From Lepisosteus oculatus (taxonomy: Eukaryota > Chordata > Actinopteri > Semionotiformes > Lepisosteidae): a stretch of DNA of 64,000 nucleotides. The stretch spans positions 9,558,001-9,622,000 of the forward strand of contig NC_090723.1 in assembly GCF_040954835.1 (NCBI RefSeq), in the 5' to 3' direction. Positions 1-11,654 of the stretch are shown piece after piece (the stretch's first letter is position 1; every line of letters starts with the position of its first letter). The notes under the pieces are model-generated. The model saw only the letters and a program-made list of their open reading frames with translations. It made no database searches and was not told the DNA's origin. The position numbers and the translations under genes were made by a program.

Positions 1-1306
<1,306 letters not shown>

Positions 1307-2337
1307 GCCGCCCGCGTGGACCGATCCGCGGGGAGGAGAGCAGCAGAGAGTGAGGAGCGCAGACCCAGCGGGAGACGGGAAGATGCATGTAACTAGAGAA
1401 ACCGAGCGAGAGAGGGAAAATACGAAAAACGGTGAAAAAAAAGGAAAACAAAATGATAGAAAACAGAGACCAGATGCCAGGCCAGTGAGAGTGACTGGAA
1501 ATGAATAGATGAGCGAAATGAGTACAAACAAGTTAGCGGTTAAGATGGGGAGAGGTTTGCTTGGCTGACCAGCGGAGTGAGGGAGTAGTTCTCCTGGCGC
1601 ACATGCGCGCGGAAAGAACGCAGCGCAGCTCCAGCTCGGGCTGAGCCAGGGCAGGGCTGGCAGGCCGTGCCAGACGAGCAGGGCAGTGCAGAGGCCGCAA
1701 ACAAAACACACAGGAAAAGAAATCAGGAAGGAAGCTCCTGCCTGCTGGAGTCTCCAGAATTAAAAGTAAAAAGCTATTGGTATTCATTTCCAGTCAGTCT
1801 TGTTATCAAGGGTGGTTTTTTAAAATAAATTTTATATAAAGAGAGGAAACTTATGGAACGCAGTGGAGGGAGCAGGGCAGGCGTTACATCCCCGAGGTCA
1901 TAGGTCAGAGGTCACCGTGGCCTGGGTGCCCTCTGCCCGGTCCGGACCGTGTCACGTGACCAGTCCCTAGCGAATCAGAGACAGGGGGCATGGCCGTAGA
2001 GGTTAACACAGCTCCTTTCATTACCTGACAGAAGAACTGAAAAGAATTTTAAGAAAAAACTTAAGGTTGTAAATATAATCTTCATGAGAAAAGAAGATGC
2101 TCCATGCGATTGTTGGAAGCACATTTAAAGTTGCACAGGAAGGAGCTTCTCTGAACTAGTCCCTGGCTCTTATTTCTGTGTGACTTGAAGCAGGGAGCCC
2201 GAGCTCGGCCTCTGCAGAGAGGGTACAGTTCTGTACAGGTCCCAGGTGGCCTTGCAGTTGTATTGCAGGTGCCAGTTCTGTGAGTACTTTTTTAAAAATC
2301 AGCAATTTTGTTGATGTGTGACCTGTACACAAACGGC

Positions 2338-2372
2338 ATATATTATATATATTATATATATTGTATATGAGT
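2338..2372. repeat. TA-rich microsatellite
   Basis: Imperfect tattatata repeats inside the igf2bp1 3'UTR. No coding content. Confidence 0.6.
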
Positions 2373-4402
2373 TAACCAGGTGCTGCCCCCTGGCTGTGAC
2401 ATTGGGAGGTACAGGCGGTGTCTTTTCTGCAGAACAGCGACTGCAGCTCAGAGGAGCAGTATCCCCAAACGCTGTGGCTCAGCCCGGACAGCATGGCCGC
2501 ATTTAGAGGCTTCAAGGTGATGGCGGAGACTGGGTTTTGCTGGCTCACCAAAACCTGGAAGCAGCTGGCCTTTACCCCCAGGGCAGCTGCACACAGGCCG
2601 TAGGGGCAGGCTGGACAGGTCACGCACAGCGCGGGACTGGTGTTCCCCTCCGGGCATGCCGGCGCCCCCTGCCCTCACCCCCCTGCGCGGCTGGCGCTCA
2701 TGCTGCTGCTGTCGGTGTCGCTGGGTGACCAGCTGGCCCCGCCACAGTCCGGCTGTCCTGACAGGCAGCAAGGGGCTGCAGCTGCCTGCCTCTAACGCAG
2801 AAATCAAGAAGGGGTGTGCAGGGTGATCTGTCCGTCTTCCTGTCTCCAGTGAATTACCAGAAGGCAAGAGCAAGTCCATAATGGAGGTCAAAGGAGAATA
2901 TTCCCCACTGTGCAGGTTAACGCCTCCGCGTTTCTGGTTAGATGAAGAGATCGGGAGGCTGGGACCCTGAATAATTTGGGCATTAGGTCCTGGAGTCCTT
3001 TTGCTTCGTTTGGGGTTAAACACGTGAGCAGGCCACCCATCCCATTAATCCTGCCTGGTCTTTAGCAGCTGATTGATAATGGGGAACAACGGATCCAGTT
3101 GTTCGCTGAAGGAAGCCTGGGTATCGGCTTCAACGGTGTGGCAGTTTGTTCCATGCTCCCACACTCCTTTGTGTAAAGTAGTGCCTCCCGCTCTCGGCCT
3201 TAAACGCACTTCCACCTCTGCCTTCTTCAGACGGAGGCCCTTGGTAGTCTCCTCTGTGCAGTTTGGCCAGCTCTGCCAGCCTGTCGGCGCAGGGTGCTGC
3301 CCGGGCCCACAGCCGCCGTGGCGGTCCCAGAGCTGCTGAGCGCTTACCCGTCACGTGACCACACCTGGACGCCACACCGTAGCCCTGCTGGCTCCAGAAA
3401 GGCACCGCCGCGCGGCCCGGCTCTGGGTGGGTGGCCGGCTTTGGATTTCCTGTGAAGCTGAGGGGATGTGGGCGCCGCCGGCTCTGCCCCCCGGCCGCGC
3501 TGCCTCGCACGCTCCTGCCCGACAGCGCCCCCGAGAGGCAAGCAGGAACGTTGCGACAACGAGACTGAACAATCCTATACCTCAGGGTGTCGTTACCTCA
3601 GTGTTCGTTTCTGACTTTTTTTTTTTGCTTGCTGGTGTTTTATATAAAGCTGATAGTCTTGAATATTTTATTTTTTTAAGAAAAAGAAGTATTTTTTGTT
3701 TTTTTTTGGGGGTGGGGGGGGAGGTGTTGTCATTGTTGCTTTGTTTTTTTTTTTTTGTGTGTACAAGTTCATCAGAATAAGCCAGTGGAGCAGAAGTGGA
3801 AAGGAAAATCAGTCCAGACTGGTACGAAACCGGGCGCTAATGTTAACGATTCCAGTTCAACGAACATCGTTCGGCATGGATTACTGACTTAAAATAATAC
3901 ACGGATATTTGAGGGCTTGCTGTAAGATTTGTACTTTCCTCTGGCTTCTTCTGATGTGTTTGATTTGATTTTTAAAATCAATGTCTTTGTCAGCGGGGAA
4001 AATGGATGAAAGAGCTGCTGTCTTTCGGTGTTAATTAACACTGAGTCAATTAACCATTTAATGAATGCCTTCTACAGAGGCACTTCAGGAATTTCGGCGA
4101 ACAGGAGAACATGTAGGATGAGCGTAACTTGCAGATATCTGCCAGATAAGTTGAATTAAGAGAAACGTCGCGACCCAACAGTTTGGACTGTGCCTAATAG
4201 AAACAGCACCTGCTGTGATGAAGTTGGTGTCGTCCCTCCAGCTCTCCTGCTCTTCAGATGCTGCAGCTGTGTTCAGGTGCTTGACAGCCTCAGCACTGCG
4301 AATAGAGAAGAGAAACAGCTTGTGGCCGGAGGACCTAAAGGTGGCTGATCCATTCCAGGCGATAAGGGGACTCAGTGGGCCACTGTCTTGTCCGTCTTGA
4401 GT

Positions 4403-4572
4403 CACCTTGGGTCACAGTACTGTCCATCTCTCCTTTGGGCCGGGGTACTGGCCACCTCTAAATTGGGCCACTGTCCTGTCCACCTCTAAATTGGGCCACA
4501 GTGCTGTCCATCTCTCCATTGGGCCACAGAACTGTCCACCTCTAAATTGGGCCACAGAACTGTCCACCTCTC
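4403..4572. repeat. 28-bp minisatellite in igf2bp1 3'UTR
   Basis: About six tandem copies of a 28-bp unit built on 'ttgggccaca' plus 'ctgtccacctctaaa'. The copies vary at a few positions. The period is not a multiple of three, so the reading frames across it are not meaningful. Confidence 0.85.
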
Positions 4573-7500
4573 CTGCCTCGGTGAGAGTTTCCATGTCTGC
4601 ACTGAGGTCAAGTCACCTGAAGGCTAGGGTGACCCTTACAGGTCAAAGTCTAAAGAAATATTTTTCGCATAGGTGCCGGCTGCCAGATCCCTTCATCTGT
4701 TCTCCCCTCCTGACGATTTTTTGTTTTTGTTCTTTTTTTTTCCTGTAATGAATAAATCTTTTGAAGAAAGACAACAAGGGTAGGAGAAAAAAAAAAGTAG
4801 AAAGAGAAACTCTGGTCCCGGTTTAGTGCTAGTTTTTTATGTAAATGAAATCGAGCCGGGAGAGTGGGAGGGAGGAGGGAGGGGGGTCAAAATGGGAGCA
4901 AACTACAGAAATTTAAAGAAAAATAAATTAAATAGATTAAACCTGTATATAAAATGTAATGGAGCAGCTGAAAGAAGAAGAGAAGAAAAAAAAGTTTTGT
5001 ATTTTTTAAATTAAAAAAATGGATAAAAAATGGAAAAAAAGGAAAGATACAAAGACCGACTGGTCTCGGAGTCCATCCGCTGCTTCACGGCTCCGACAGC
5101 TGCTGCCCCCGTGATCCACAGCTGATCTATCCCGGTTTGCGTCTCCACATTTTTCCCAGAGGGACAGTTTCTCCTTTTCCTTTGTGCTGGGTGTTACAGC
5201 CCAGGCGTCTGTATGTGGGCAAAACGTTGTTGCCCCATGTCTGCGTGAAGGGCGAGGCGCCCTGCTGTCTCTGTATGGCCCCGTATCCAGCTGTCGGGCA
5301 GAAACGCAGCCCTGTCTGAGTGTGTGTCGCACACAGCCAAGGCAACAGGCACGACCCGCTTGTGTCGGCGCCAGTAAGGTGCCCACAGGTTCAAAACCGA
5401 TCATGAAATTCTAAAAAAGCAAGCAGCCTGTTGTCGATGTTTGAGAATGCCATCTTGCACCACCAAACTGTGGTACAGGGGCGCCGGACAGACAAGGGGC
5501 TACAACCTTTTGCAAAAATACTGCCGCCTCCCCCTGTCCATGAATTTCAGTTCGGGCAGGACTTTGTACAGGCAGGTTTGGGTCGAAAACAAGTTCCCAG
5601 TTACAGCAGGGCGCTGGCTGAGATAAAAACAGGCAGTCAGCCTGGACACTTTCGGACTGGTTAACCAGTTAACCATCTAATTATGGTTAATGGTTAGCTC
5701 ACCTCTGAAGGTACTGCACAGACGCTCGTCTAACCCAAAAAAGAGCTGGGCTGGATTCATGGTCTGTAAGTTTTTCTAAAAAAAAAAGTTTTCTAAACCA
5801 GACCAAATGAAAACAACAATAATTGTACATGCTTTTTTGGCCAGTCTTACTGTTATTACATGTTTAAGAACATTTCTGTAGTGAAAGCTTATGCTGAGGT
5901 GCTTTGGTGCCTGTTTTGATGACGTGAAACTGCTGTCAGAAGTTGTGCAATTTGTATTCTGCAGAAATGGTGCTTGTTAGTCTCATATCTCTTAAAATCA
6001 GCAAAGTTCTCCAGAACCTGCCTGTATGAGCACTGCCTTTTCCCTGCAGGCAACCTGTATGATGTAAACTTTATAATCTGTGTGTCGAACAGAACAGTAT
6101 GTTTTAGAAGAGTTTCTGTCCCTTGAAATCCATAGGGCTCTGTTCACAGACTCCAAGGCAAACTCATTTATTCAGACTGCGGCCTTTCTTTTTTGTTTTA
6201 ATTTTATTTTTTAATTTTGTTTTCGTTGCTACCTTTGTTTAACAGCAAGCATGTATTTTTTTTTTTGGACATGACATCTGGTTACTTACTGTTTCATGAA
6301 CCAAAATGTGGGGGTGGGGGGGGGGGGGGAGAAAAAGGACTTGAAAAACAGGGTTCTAGAACTCAAATAGATGGCCCAGACGTGGGTTCTGAAGGGGGGG
6401 AGGGTGCTGGGGGGTCCCTTGTGTGTCCCAGGAACAACAGGACAGCGAGAGAGCTTACACTGCTGGTGACTTCGGACTGATCTGTAGCTGGTGGGGGAGT
6501 TCCCTTATTTCTCTGTGGTTTTGTCTGTACTGCCGATCTGTTAGTTGCACAGAGATGTGCTGCAAAAGAAACCTCAGTATAAAAAAGTCCAATCGCTTCA
6601 TCCCTGAGAGCTTCAGGAGAGTGACGGATTGTCCTGGAAAACCGTGCTTTGGGTCGGATTTTCCCAGCAGGGAGAGCTTCTCGCAGGGAACATAGACAGA
6701 CTGATGCACGAGTACACCCTCTTAGTCACACAAGGAGCGTTTACTGCCTGACTTCTGGATTTCTAAAACCTTCTTTCTGGAACGCAGTGGGCAAGATAGA
6801 GGATTTGTGTATATATACACGGTTTTGTTTTGTTTTTTGGTTTCGTTCTGGGTCAGTTATTTCAGGAGTTGGAACACCAGCTGGGGTCTATTAATAATCC
6901 CATCTCTGGTCTCTCTCTGATCACTTCTATTATTATCATCATTATTATTATTTTAAATGACTTTTGTTTGGACAGGTTGGATATTTTAAGATGCACAGAT
7001 CTCCGTAACTGCTTAACAAATGACTTACTAACAATCCATAATTGTTTAAAAGTGCCAAACAATGTGCAGATAAAAGATAACCTTTACTAGACGAATAGAG
7101 AATATTCAATCCTCTGGTTTACTTGAGGAGTCACGTACATTTGCATACCTTTTTATAGAATTCACTTTGAAGGGATGTTAAAATGATTTGAAAAAAAAGT
7201 TCCGTACAGGACATAGTGAAAGCTAACAAAAATGAACCATCAGCCAACTGAAAAGCCCCTGGCACTTTGTTACTGTCGAGATTCCCAGATCCAGTCCGAA
7301 TGGTCATGGGCCTTTTCTTTCATTGCGTTGTTGGCGATTATTATTTCAGAGCAGCGTGATCTGGAACTGGTACTGCAGCAGGTGGTACAGTTCTCTGCGA
7401 TCGACCTGCCGTTTCCTCGGCTCTTACTAAGTTCACAGCTCCACCGACCACCGAGAGGAAAAGTTCCCTCTTTGCTTTTAGTGGGGTTTTTGGGAAAAGA

Positions 7501-7689
7501 GGGGTTTTCCACCTGTTAGCTACATTTGTTTGTTTCCACGCTGCAGAAATCGGGAGCGGTTGGGGTTGGGAGCGCTTGCTCCGCGCTTTCTAATCTTCGT
7601 GTCGCAGTGATGGGGGGGGGGGGGGCGAACTTCGCTTAGGGTTCGAACGGACAGCCCCCCGCTCGATTAAAAACCGCCACTGGACGTGA

Positions 7690-7800
7690 CGCGGCAGGCA
7701 GGCACGCGGGCTGTGAACCAGTCACCCCACTGCTCGTGGCGACAGCAGCCCCACTCCCCCCAAACAGGGATTCGAACCGGCAACCCCGTGCTCTCAAGAA
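7690..7800 (-). repeat. probable tRNA-headed SINE remnant
   Basis: Read on the minus strand, this stretch carries ggttgccggttcgaatccc, a match to the tRNA B-box (GGTTCGAATCC), preceded by CpG-rich tRNA-like sequence. It may be a decayed SINE head. The exact ends are not visible. Confidence 0.4.
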
Positions 7801-9239
7801 GGGGGGTGCAGAGGTTTTGCGGGGGAGGAAGTTGCTCCTTTAACAAGGACGCAGGCCAGAGGGCGAGTGTCTTGTTTGAAGCCTAGCTCCTGGTTGGGTG
7901 CCTCTCGGGGGGGAGCTGTGGGACTCCGGGTGAGTTGGTCCCAGAGAGAACTTGGGGAGGTTTTGACAGAACAACAGTGGCTCTCGGCAGTGTAGGTAAC
8001 GTGCTCACTGCTGGGTGAAGACACTAGTGAAGAACACAGAGTTACACAAACGCAGAATCTAAGCTGGGCACAGCATTTCACCCTCTCAGACGACTGACAT
8101 TGGATAGGTGCTACAGAACACATAACTAGGAACGCTACCTCATCTCTTAGCCATAAGATTCTTTCCAGCAGGGCAGAACACGGAGCAGGAACTTCCTTGC
8201 TGTTACGTGTTACAGTACATCCTTTTTTAATTTATTTTTTTTAATTTTTAAGTTGTTACCTCTCCGGCTCGGGAGTGGGGACTGTAAGAAGCAGGGGGAG
8301 GTGGGCCGGGGGGGCTGTAAGGACTGATGGGTTTGGAATGGAGGCAGTGTGGGGGGGAGGGATCTTGGTGTCCTGGGGAGGAGTCGGCCCTGTAGGAGGC
8401 GCTGTGGGGGAGGAGCGAAGCTGAGGAGGGAACACAGGACGGGCAAGTCGATCTCACGAAATGAACTGCGACATTGACTTGCAAAAACTGTAGTTGGGCT
8501 TTTGATTAAAATATGCATCTTGCAGTTCATAGTCCTCCTGTGTTGAGCAGATCAAATGGGTTGAGGCAGAGCTCTGGCTATTCGAAACTGAACAGTAGCT
8601 TGATGCCTCAACATCGTGTTCAGCTACAATACATTAGTAATGTGTCGTTCATAGAGACAGTAAAACTGCAGTAAAGAAAAACCGTTGAATTGCTGACGTG
8701 CAAACTGCATGTTTTAGAACACGTCCAAAAATACATATGATATATCTGTTACTGTATAAGCCCACGAAGTAAGGACCTCAGGAAGTCAGATTCCTGTATC
8801 CCTCCCATGCAGAGTCATATTTGGTATTGGAATACAGGATTGCATGTGAAAGACGGGCAGCAGACCGTCTTCAGACCAGTAGTCTCTTGCCCCACAGCGA
8901 TTCGCTGGCGTTTTCAGCATCCCTGCCTCCTAAATCCTGCCCCCCCACCCCCCACCCCCCCATCCTGTTTGCTCTGTCCCTGCTCCTCAAATCAAGGGGC
9001 ATGATATCCGTAACCATGGGATTTTTTTTTTGTTGTTGTTGTTGATCTACCTCTTAGGATAAATAGCAAAAAAAAACCACAAAAACGAAAAATAAAAAAA
9101 ATAAAATTTACAAAAACAACTAATAAAAACTGGGTAGTGGTATTTCCATATACTGTAGTTTATAGTCTAAAAAATACTTCTTCCAAAGATGATTTTTTCT
9201 TCATTGATAGTAATTGTTTTCAAAGATTTTTAAAAAGAG

Positions 9240-9245
9240 AATAAA
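9240..9245 (+). terminator. candidate igf2bp1 poly(A) signal
   Basis: AATAAA in the context gagAATAAAattag, followed by a T-rich tract at 9280-9292. Another AATAAA lies at 10342-10347, beyond a SINE insertion. Without transcript data the choice between them is a guess. Confidence 0.35.
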
Positions 9246-9944
9246 ATTAGAAAACCTTTTTAAAGAGAACTGTTTCATTTCCTTTTTTTTAAATTACTCA
9301 GTTCCTCATTAGACTCTTTTTAAGTTTAACCTCAGATCCTTGTTTTGATGGTTTTCGAATTGCTTTTAACATTGTGACATGAGATTGTAATTCTTGTGTT
9401 TGGATGCATTTGATTCTTTCTCTGTGAACTGCGAGACTAATATTCTGCAGATTGTTTTCAAAGCAGCATGATGTTCTTACCTGAAAATTTAATTTAAAAA
9501 GATCCACTGAAAGATTGATAGTGAGGAGGTGAGAACGCAGTGGTGTGTTTTCCTCCCTCCTCTCATGCCATCTCTGGACTTATACCCCTTTGTTTTAGTT
9601 TATCAACACTTTTTAACTCCTTGTAAACAAACAGCATAGAAATGAATGTGTTATTAAAAGAAGAGAAAACGGAAGTCTGCGTCCCGGTGTGTTTTCCTTG
9701 ACATCTGCTGATGAAACGCACACAGGCGCGCACTGGCTGCGCGGCGGTAACTCAACAACACCACTACACAACACGACACACCTGATCCCTGCGGCCTGCA
9801 GGCTGGCTGACCATCCATCCTTGACAGCAGGCCAAGGCTGGGCCACTGCAGGTCCAGAACACATTGCCGTCTTGCTCATTCTGGCCCAAAACAGGCGCCT
9901 GAGCAGCATGGAAGCACTGGGTTCATTAGGCTGATATGGTCATG

Positions 9945-10145
9945 GGAGGGGTGGCACAGCGCTCTGGGTCCCGGGTTCAATTCCGGACTTTGCCTGCTGT
10001 CTGCGTGGAGTTTGTATGTTCTCCCCGTGGAAACGGGTTTCCCCTTGTTCTTCTGCTTTCCGCCTGCAGTCCAAAGATACGCTTCTGGGAAAACTAACCC
10101 TGTGTGTGCCTATGGAATGTTACTGGACCCTAGATGAGTCAGTAG
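9945..10145 (+). repeat. tRNA-headed SINE copy
   Basis: It starts with a tRNA-like head containing a B-box-like GGGTTCAATTCC. The body 'gtggagtttgtatgttctcc' and 'cagtccaaagatacg' is typical of a SINE widespread in fish and other vertebrates. Related copies in this window are at 12930-13045 (+), 21120-21260 (-), 33740-33975 (-) and 45310-45565 (-). Confidence 0.75.
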
Positions 10146-10773
10146 GCCTGGCTCAGTTTCTGTATTCAATTGTAACAGTGTGTGGCATCTTATAGTATAG
10201 ATCTTGGAATCTTAACAAGGCTTGAACATCATAATATGGACTTAGTTTGCTACACTGTGGTTGTGTAACTATTTGTCCTTAAGGAAAGAGGAATCCGTTT
10301 TAAGTGCTACTTTAAGATAAAGGTCTCGGTACTGTATTTAGAATAAACAGCACACAAATGTTAAAAACCTCAAAATGTAACTGCGGTACAGATTATCTGT
10401 ATATAGTGGAGGTACTCTTTGTTTATAGTTAATGTACTTTGCAAGGTGAAAAGCAAAAACCAAACTCACACTGCAGAATCTCAGGGGAACGACATCACCC
10501 CTAACGCCCCCTCATCATCTTCTCTGACAGAGACATGGTGGGCCAGAGGCCAGTATTCTATCAGACACTCAAGACACTTCCCCACATGTGGAACACGTTG
10601 CACTCTCCCACTGAACACCGTTCTGTGACTCCCAGTCCTTCCAAACAATGTTCTTGAGTAAAACTAAGTCATTTCTTCTCGGTCACTTTCAAAATGGGAA
10701 CATGGGACGGGTGAAAGTGTATTGTGTGTTTTCGCGTTTGGGTCGCGCATAGTGTAGTTTGCCACAGTGTTTA

Positions 10774-11250
10774 CTACGAATTCCTTATACTTATACAGCA
10801 CTTTCCTGGACACTCCACTCAAAGCGCTTTACAGGTAATGGGGATCCCCTCCACCACCACCACCAGTGTGCAGCCCCACCTGGATGATGCGCCAGTACTC
10901 TCCCCACACAGGGGAGGAGAGCAGAGTAATGAAGCCAGTTCAGAGAGGGGGATTATTAGGAGGCCATGATTGGTAAGCGCCAGGACGCCGGGGTTACACC
11001 CCTACTCTATTTGAGAAACGCCCTGGGATTTTTAATGACCAGAGAGTCAGGACCTCGGTTTTTCCATTTCATCCAAAGGATGGTGCCTTTTTCTAGTATA
11101 GTGACCCTGTCACTATACTGGGGCATTAGGACCCACACATACTGCTGGGTGAGCGCCTCCTGCTGGCCCCACTAACAAATCTCCCATCTATCTACTGGCC
11201 AGACTCACACCTGCTGAGCTCCAGTGGGCTGCCAGCTGATAGTTGCAGGG
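10774..11250 (-). repeat. near full-length 5S rRNA-derived SINE (SINE3 type)
   Basis: Read on the minus strand, the right end (about 11190-11250) is a 5S-rRNA-like head carrying a GAGCTCAGCAGGTGTGAG block, like the 5S internal promoter. A body with 'gaggtcctgactctc' follows, and the tail 'ggagtgtccag' runs into the left end at 10774. This is the longest copy in the window. Its C-box region is partly degraded. Confidence 0.85.
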
Positions 11251-11529
11251 TGACATGGCTGCTGGCGGTTTAATGTTTTACCGTTGTTTCCTAGACTTCA
11301 GGACGTTTTCCAGCTGGTTTCACACCTTTTTAATTGTTTTTAACTTTGTGAGTGCTTCAAGGAAAATACATTTCCAATCAAACAGATAAAAAATCAAACA
11401 TAATTGGAACATGAGTTCTGTACCCACACTCAAACTCCCTCATACCCTCTCTTTCAAACAGAAATTTTGCACCCAAAGTCGGTATCTGCTTATAAAGATG
11501 TGCCTGTACACTCAAAATGGCGCATCGAG

Positions 11530-11654
11530 CGCTCCAAGCAGGTTTCTGACGTCATCACCAGCTCGGTTTGACGACGCTGATTGGCTGAAATGTATCCAAT
11601 CCCGGGGCGAGCTCGCGCTGACGCCACCAGACCGGCGGTTTTTGAAAAGGTAAA
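11530..11654 (+). promoter_or_regulatory. promoter of the zwint-like gene: CRE, two CCAAT boxes, CDE/CHR-like element
   Basis: A CpG-rich block directly upstream of the start codon. It contains TGACGTCA (11547-11554), an inverted CCAAT as ATTGG (11580-11584), CCAAT (11596-11600), GGCGG (11634-11638) and TTTGAA (11641-11646). Multiple CCAAT boxes upstream of a CHR (TTTGAA) are the known arrangement of G2/M cell-cycle promoters bound by NF-Y and MuvB complexes, which fits a kinetochore gene. The spacer between GGCGG and TTTGAA is 2 bp, not the usual 4, so only the CHR part is persuasive. Confidence 0.6.

Larger units (their letters stand above)
1307..9270 (+). other. igf2bp1: long 3'UTR of igf2bp1 (inferred)
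   Basis: About 8 kb follow the igf2bp1 stop without any supportable gene. The stretch is AT-rich with poly-A, poly-T and poly-G runs. IGF2BP1 is known for a very long, let-7-regulated 3'UTR. Here there is an 8mer let-7 seed match CTACCTCA at 8135-8142, a 7mer CTACCTC at 9047-9053, and two 7mer-A1 matches TACCTCA at 3578-3584 and 3594-3600. Pumilio-type sites (TGTAAATA at 2069, TGTATATA at 4943) also occur. I place the end near an AATAAA at 9240-9245, but earlier AATAAA motifs (for example in 4749-4756) and a later one at 10342-10347 are alternatives. The extent is inference. Confidence 0.6.

Noticed and set aside
2448-3023. 191-residue minus frame in the igf2bp1 3'UTR
   Set aside because: Low-complexity, no recognisable domain, no promoter or splice context.
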